64,000 nt of DNA from contig NZ_NCJH01000007.1 of the NCBI RefSeq assembly GCF_002278925.1, forward strand, positions 186,001-250,000, in the 5' to 3' direction. The stretch's first letter is position 1. Every line of letters begins with the position of its first letter. The notes under the pieces were generated by a model. The model searched no databases and was not told the origin of the DNA. It saw nothing but the letters and a program-made list of their open reading frames with translations. Shown in pieces: positions 59,810-64,000 of this stretch. Both the position numbers and the translations under genes were made by a program. This stretch comes from Polaromonas sp. 39-63-25. GTDB lineage: Bacteria > Pseudomonadota > Gammaproteobacteria > Burkholderiales > Burkholderiaceae_C.

Positions 59810-60793
59810 ATGCAGCATTCAAAAACCCATTTGCGCACCCGTCCCATCTCGGCGGGCCAGCTACGCGCCTTCGAGGCCGTCGCCCGGCACCTGAACTTTC
59901 GCGCCGCCTCCGAGGAACTGGCGCTGACCCAGTCGGCCGTCAGCCGGCAGATCCAGGCGCTGGAAGAGGAAGTCGGCCTGAGCCTGTTTCACCGCCACAC
60001 GCGCTCCGTGGAGCTCACCGGCGCCGGCGGCGTGTTGCTGCGTGCCGTCTCGCCTTCGCTCGAACGCATCGACGGCGCGGTGCGGCAGATCCGCCAAAGC
60101 GCCGGCCGCAAAAGTGTTTCGCTCACCACGTTCGCGTCGTTCGCCTCGATGTGGCTGATCCCGCGGCTCGAAGCCTTCCAGCACGACAACCCCGACATGG
60201 ACATCCGCATTGATGCGTCCGACGTCGCCATTGAGCTGGACACCTCGGACCTGGACATGGCCATGCGTTATGGTCCCGCAGCCACCATGCCGGCCGGGGC
60301 GATACGACTGTTCGGCGAACAGCTGACACCGGTGGCCAGCCCCTGGCTGCTCAAAAGCAGCCCGCGTCTGAAAAAACCCGAAGACCTGGTGCACTTCGCG
60401 CTGATCGAGGCCGGCGATTCACATTCCACCCACATGGAGTGGCTGACTTGGCGGCGCTGGCTCGAAGTTCACGGCACCCCCAAGCTGGAGGGCAAACGCT
60501 GGCTCTACTTCAACTACGCCTACCAGATGGTGCAGGCCGCCCTGACCGGCCAGGGCATCGTGCTGGCGCGCCTGCCGCTGATTGCCGAAAGCCTGGCGTC
60601 GGGCGACCTGATCGAGCCCCTGCCGCATATGCGGCTGGAGTCGCCGATGGCCTACTGGCTGATCGTGGGCACGCGCAGCGCCGTCCGCCCCGAGGTCAAG
60701 GCTTTCTGCGACTGGCTGATGGCCCAGAGTGCGCTGACGCGCCAGGCGATTGGCGACGTGCCGGACCCGGACACGGTCGACAACATCGACTGA
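59810..60793 (+). CDS. LysR family transcriptional regulator, GcvA-like
   Basis: A 327-residue LysR regulator. The winged helix is FRAASEELALTQSAVSRQIQALEEEVGLSLF, and the effector domain has the GcvA-like LDMAMRYGPA signature. The N-terminus has about 12 extra polar residues. It is divergent from the DUF2917 gene and probably regulates it. A dispersed intergenic repeat follows the stop. Confidence 0.9.
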   Translation: MQHSKTHLRTRPISAGQLRAFEAVARHLNFRAASEELALTQSAVSRQIQALEEEVGLSLFHRHTRSVELTGAGGVLLRAVSPSLERIDGAVRQIRQSAGRKSVSLTTFASFASMWLIPRLEAFQHDNPDMDIRIDASDVAIELDTSDLDMAMRYGPAATMPAGAIRLFGEQLTPVASPWLLKSSPRLKKPEDLVHFALIEAGDSHSTHMEWLTWRRWLEVHGTPKLEGKRWLYFNYAYQMVQAALTGQGIVLARLPLIAESLASGDLIEPLPHMRLESPMAYWLIVGTRSAVRPEVKAFCDWLMAQSALTRQAIGDVPDPDTVDNID

Positions 60794-60865
60794 TCTCCGG
60801 CGTCACGCTGCGGTGTGCCCAGGAGGACCTTTGGCGGGAGCAGACCCGATTGTCTCCGCCGTTTG

Positions 60866-61230
60866 TGGGGTGCCCACGAGCCGGGTCTCGCCCCGGCGGG
60901 CGACTCACTTTCTCTTGCTTCGCCAAGAGAAAGTAAGCAAAGAGAAGGCGACCCGATGGTCTGGGTCCCCTGCGCTGCGCTCCGGGGCAGCCTGCGGTGC
61001 TCGACAAAAGCGGGGTCTCGCTCGAACTCGCCTTCGGCTCAGAAGCCCGACGGGTGGGGAAAGGAATGCGGATCAGGTCGGAGTCAAGCGGCAGTGGTGT
61101 TTGCACGTGCTTGCAGCACACGTTGCCAAATGAAGTCCCCCTCCATCGCCCAGCGGGGCGAGGGAGGGGTTAGGGGTGGGAGTGGGGAGTCCGTCCTACT
61201 GTCCAAAAAGGATCGTAGGCGCAGCGTGAA
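60866..61230. repeat. long dispersed intergenic repeat, copy 2
   Basis: Second copy of the repeat at 22330-22785, shorter by internal deletion, filling the gap between the LysR gene and ygfA. Its hairpin (60907-60934) is ACTTTCTCTTG/CAAGAGAAAGT: relative to copy 1 one base changed on each arm so that pairing is kept. Confidence 0.85.
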
Positions 61231-61248
61231 GCAAATAAAAAAACAAAC

Positions 61249-61887
61249 TCACACCGGCCAAACCACCCCTTTGTCATTAAGGATTGCATCAAGCGCAACA
61301 TCATGCGGCTCGGGCGCCAGGTCGGGCAGCCAGCCGTGGCTGTAACCCAGCCCCACGGTGAAGGGTTTGGGCTGCAGCGTTGCCAATGTGCGGTCGTAGA
61401 AACCACCGCCGTAACCGAGGCGAAAGCCACCCGGTCCGTAACCGACACAAGGCACGAACAGCAGCGTCGGCACGATGATCTCGGTGTCCTTGGGTTTGGG
61501 GATGCCGTAAGCGTCTTCCTCCATCGGGCAGCCGGGGTACCAGGCGTGAAAGGTCAGGGTTTTGTGGACCTTGTTCACCACCGGCAGGCCGATCTTGCGC
61601 GGCGACCGGTTTGCTATGTTTTCAGTAGCAGCTTCCGCCCGTCCCTCAAGGGCCAGACCTTGATTTCCTTCGGACTCCTGACTTAAAATAGCGTCTTCCT
61701 GCCAGCGGTACAGCGCGGGCAGCGGATCAAACTCCCCCTTGATCGGCCAGTAGGCCCCAATCACTGCGTCCTCGCGGCCCACCAGCCATATCCGCATGAC
61801 CCGTTGCAACAGATCGGCGCGCTGTAGCCGATCGGGCAGGCTCAGGCGTTGTTCAATCAAGTCTCTTCGCGCAGTTAATTTGTCCAT
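61249..61887 (-). CDS. ygfA: 5-formyltetrahydrofolate cyclo-ligase with a repeat-encoded insertion
   Basis: A 212-residue enzyme that converts 5-formyl-THF to 5,10-methenyl-THF with ATP. The C-terminal folate/ATP region FVPCVGYGPGGFRLGYGGGFYDR is canonical. About 30 residues in the N-terminal half (from AILSQESEG through NQGLALEGRAEAATENIAN) interrupt the usual FDPLPAL-to-RKIGLPVV spacing and explain why the protein exceeds the typical 180-200 residues. The second half of the insert matches the pgi insert. It is divergent from the lytic transglycosylase, with 9 bases between starts. Confidence 0.93.
   Translation of the reverse strand: MDKLTARRDLIEQRLSLPDRLQRADLLQRVMRIWLVGREDAVIGAYWPIKGEFDPLPALYRWQEDAILSQESEGNQGLALEGRAEAATENIANRSPRKIGLPVVNKVHKTLTFHAWYPGCPMEEDAYGIPKPKDTEIIVPTLLFVPCVGYGPGGFRLGYGGGFYDRTLATLQPKPFTVGLGYSHGWLPDLAPEPHDVALDAILNDKGVVWPV
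61610..61671 (-). repeat. interspersed GCTAY-N7-RTAGC element, copy 12 (inside ygfA, in frame)
   Basis: Module at 61613-61629 (GCTATGTTTTCAGTAGC on the plus strand) reads GCT ACT GAA AAC ATA GC (A-T-E-N-I-A) on the coding strand. Copies in pgi and ygfA share the peptide pattern NQxxAxxGRAxAAxENIAN. Similarity to a longer form continues to about 61690. Confidence 0.8.
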
Positions 61888-61896
61888 AATGACCCG

Positions 61897-63933
61897 ATGC
61901 TATCCAAATTTATTCTGAAGGCCCTGATTTCCGGCCTGTCGTCCTGTCTGCTGCTTGCGCCCGCCTGGGCACAAACCAACCATACCAGCAGCACCGCCCG
62001 CGGCGACGACGTGCTGCTGGAGATGAACAAGGCTTTCAAGCGCGGCGATAAAGCCAGACTGGCCCAGTTGCTGCAGCTGGCCCAGGGCCATGCGCTGGAG
62101 CCCTGGGCCGCCTACTGGGAACTGCGGGCGCGGCTGGACGAAGCCGGCGCGCGTGAGGTGCAGGATTTTCTGGCGCGTTACGCCGGCAGCTACCAGGAAG
62201 ACCGGCTGCGCAACGACTGGCTGCTGCTGCTGGGCCAACGCCGCGACTGGGGCGCCTTTGCCGCCGAATACCCGAACTACCGCATGGGCGACGACAAGGA
62301 CGTGCGTTGCTACGCGTTGCTGGTCGACGGCCTGACGAACCCGGCCGCAGTTCCGCGCGACGCCGACCAGGTCCGCAAGAACTGGTACGCCCAGCGCGAG
62401 GCCAGCGACGGCTGCACATCGGCGGCCTCGCGGCTGGTCGGCAACAAGAGTCTGACCACGCACGACGTGTGGATCAAGGCCAGGCTGGCGATGGAGGCCA
62501 ATCGCCCGCGCGCCGCCCGCGATGCGGTCGAGATCATCGCGCCCGAAGCCCTCGGGCTGGTGACCGAACTCAACAGCAGCCCGACGAAATTCCTCGCCAC
62601 CAAGGTAATTGCCATCCGGCAGGTGCGCAAGGAAATCATCGTGCTGGCCCTGGTCAAGCTCGCCGCCAGCGACCCAGATGGTGCCGCCCGCTTCGTCGAA
62701 GACAAATGGGGACTGCAACTCACGGCTGAGGAACGCAACTGGGTCTGGGGCGCCATCGGCAAGCAGGCGGCGACCCGGCTCAGCAGCGACGCGCTCGGGT
62801 ACTTCGCCAAGGTCAGCAAGGACACCGACCTGAGCGACGACATGCTGGGCTGGAAGGTCCGCGCCGCCCTGCGCGCCGGCAGCACGCCGCGCTGGCCGCT
62901 GGTGCTGGGCGCCATCAACGCCATGAGCGACGACGCACGCAAGGACCCGACCTGGGTCTACTGGAAAGCGCGCGCCCTGCTCAGCAACGCGCCGGCCGCC
63001 GTCGCCAGCGCGCCGATACCGCCACAGCGCGCAGAAGCCCTGGCGCTGCTGCAATCGATTGCCTCGGTGCGCGGGTTTTACGAACAGCTGGCGCTCGAAG
63101 AGCTGGGCCAGAAAATCACCGTCCCACCGCGGCCGGCCCCCCTCACGCCGGAGGAAAAGGAAGCGGCACGCCTGCACCCCGGACTGAACCGCGCCGCGTA
63201 TGCCATCGCCCTCGGCCTGCGCAGCGAGGGTGTGCGCGAATGGAACTACAGCACCAACCTGCACCAGCGCGGCGGCATGGGTGAGCGCGAGCTGCTGGCT
63301 GCCGCACAGTTCGCCTGCGACCGCGCCATCTGGGACCGCTGCATCAACACCAGCGAACGCACCCAGACGGTGATGGACTTCGAGCAGCGTTTCCCCATGC
63401 CGTTTCGTGAAGCGGTGGCCCAGCGCAGCCGCGACATCAACCTGGACCCGGCCTATGTGTATGGCCTGATCCGCCAGGAATCGCGTTTCATCATGGATGC
63501 GCGCTCCGGCGTCGGCGCGTCGGGCCTGATGCAGGTCATGCCCGCCACCGCGCGCGAGACCGCCCGTTATATCGGCCTGACGGGTTTCACCGCGGGCCAG
63601 ATCAACGACCGCGACACCAACATCGTGATCGGCACGGCTTACCTCAAGCGCGCGCTCGACGACTTCGGCGGCTCGATGGCGCTGGCCGCCGCAGCCTACA
63701 ACGCCGGCCCCGGCCGGCCGCGCAGCTGGCGCAACGGCCCGGTGATCGAAGCGGCCATCTGGGCGGAAAACGTGCCTTTTGGCGAGACGCGCGACTATGT
63801 GAAAAAAGTGCTGTCCAACACCACCAACTACGCAGCGCTGCTGACCGGACAACCGCAGTCCCTCAAGGCCAGGCTGGGCAGCGTGGGGCCGCGTGACGCT
63901 TCGGCACCACCGCCCGACGAGAAGATGCCCTGA
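61897..63933 (+). CDS. slt: soluble lytic murein transglycosylase (Slt family)
   Basis: A 678-residue periplasmic enzyme that cleaves peptidoglycan with formation of 1,6-anhydro-muropeptides. A signal peptide (LISGLSSCLLLAPAWAQ) is followed by a long alpha-helical superhelix (U/L domains) and a C-terminal SLT catalytic domain: LIRQESRF with the catalytic Glu, GLMQVMPATA, and AAAAYNAGPGR. Length agrees with Slt70-type enzymes. A terminator follows the stop. Confidence 0.94.
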   Translation: MLSKFILKALISGLSSCLLLAPAWAQTNHTSSTARGDDVLLEMNKAFKRGDKARLAQLLQLAQGHALEPWAAYWELRARLDEAGAREVQDFLARYAGSYQEDRLRNDWLLLLGQRRDWGAFAAEYPNYRMGDDKDVRCYALLVDGLTNPAAVPRDADQVRKNWYAQREASDGCTSAASRLVGNKSLTTHDVWIKARLAMEANRPRAARDAVEIIAPEALGLVTELNSSPTKFLATKVIAIRQVRKEIIVLALVKLAASDPDGAARFVEDKWGLQLTAEERNWVWGAIGKQAATRLSSDALGYFAKVSKDTDLSDDMLGWKVRAALRAGSTPRWPLVLGAINAMSDDARKDPTWVYWKARALLSNAPAAVASAPIPPQRAEALALLQSIASVRGFYEQLALEELGQKITVPPRPAPLTPEEKEAARLHPGLNRAAYAIALGLRSEGVREWNYSTNLHQRGGMGERELLAAAQFACDRAIWDRCINTSERTQTVMDFEQRFPMPFREAVAQRSRDINLDPAYVYGLIRQESRFIMDARSGVGASGLMQVMPATARETARYIGLTGFTAGQINDRDTNIVIGTAYLKRALDDFGGSMALAAAAYNAGPGRPRSWRNGPVIEAAIWAENVPFGETRDYVKKVLSNTTNYAALLTGQPQSLKARLGSVGPRDASAPPPDEKMP

Positions 63934-63937
63934 AGCG

Positions 63938-63973
63938 CCTGTCCCAGCCGCTCAAGGGGTGGGACAGGTTTTG
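63938..63973 (+). terminator. rho-independent terminator after slt
   Basis: CCTGTCCCA (63938-63946) pairs with TGGGACAGG (63960-63968), then TTTTGT, just past the slt stop. Confidence 0.75.
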
Positions 63974-64000
63974 TAGGTTTTGGCCTATGTTCCGGCCCGT

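Overview
The window is a GC-rich (roughly 63 percent by eye) bacterial chromosome segment. Gene order and family content point to a betaproteobacterium of the Burkholderiales, most likely Comamonadaceae close to Polaromonas, Rhodoferax or Variovorax. The signs are a Burkholderia-type trimeric porin, a resB-ccsB (System II) cytochrome c biogenesis pair with cytochrome c4, tandem LpxL-like acyltransferases divergent from metK, a HexR-controlled zwf, and short interspersed repeats I recall from that family. No tRNA, rRNA, CRISPR array, transposase or integrase gene was seen.

Layout. 0-8.5 kb: 3' part of lysA, a metallo-beta-lactamase-fold protein, then a leftward run resB-ccsB-msrP-msrQ with cytochrome c4 upstream. 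8.6-13.6 kb: engB, an epoxide-hydrolase-like protein, two lipid A acyltransferase homologues and metK. 13.7-17.1 kb: two tiny hypothetical genes, groESL with a CIRCE operator and a sigma32-like promoter, and a DUF805 membrane protein. 17.1-22.3 kb: central carbon module pgi-tal divergent from zwf-hexR, with a candidate HexR operator before zwf. 22.3-30.3 kb: leftward dipeptide ABC transporter operon with an M20 amidohydrolase inside it and the remnant of a second solute-binding protein upstream. 30.3-36 kb: DUF3047 lipoprotein, porin, orphan Phd antitoxin, coq7, osmC-like gene, a candidate small RNA and ilvA. 36-43.7 kb: Cys-rich CWC protein, cobT-cobS-cobC, 5'-nucleotidase, crotonase, SbmA/BacA-like ABC exporter, ABM protein, queC. 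43.7-49.4 kb: TonB receptor, dadA, ArgP-type regulator, slyD, PhnA-like protein. 49.4-54.8 kb: glmS, an Lrp regulator and glmU (UDP-GlcNAc synthesis), then a DUF6279 lipoprotein and a small acidic protein. 54.8-64 kb: Crp/Fnr regulator, two BLUF proteins, a TetR/MBL pair, TfoX-like and DUF2917 genes, a LysR regulator, 5-formyl-THF cyclo-ligase and a lytic transglycosylase.

The most interesting signal is not a gene. It is a short dispersed element of about 50-60 bp, seen in 12 copies. Each copy carries a 17-nt module GCTAY-N7-RTAGC (arms vary, usually self-complementary) beside a conserved arm. Six copies lie inside protein-coding genes (pgi, ygfA, cobS, the SbmA-like ABC gene, the dppA signal peptide, the tfoX tail). 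In all six the element is on the coding strand and in the same reading frame, so unrelated proteins share a repeat-encoded peptide. Two other copies supply stop codons or C-termini. This resembles Rickettsia palindromic elements that invade coding sequence. A second, unrelated repeat sits in frame just after the dppF start.

Other unusual points: two extra, synonymously diverged copies of the last 12-13 codons of glmS downstream of glmS, which look like integration scars; a duplicated 3' end of an MBL gene separated by a perfect inverted repeat; a tandem BLUF pair in which the second copy has Glu in place of the flavin-contacting Gln; and a 265-bp nested inverted-repeat element between dadA and its divergent regulator gene.
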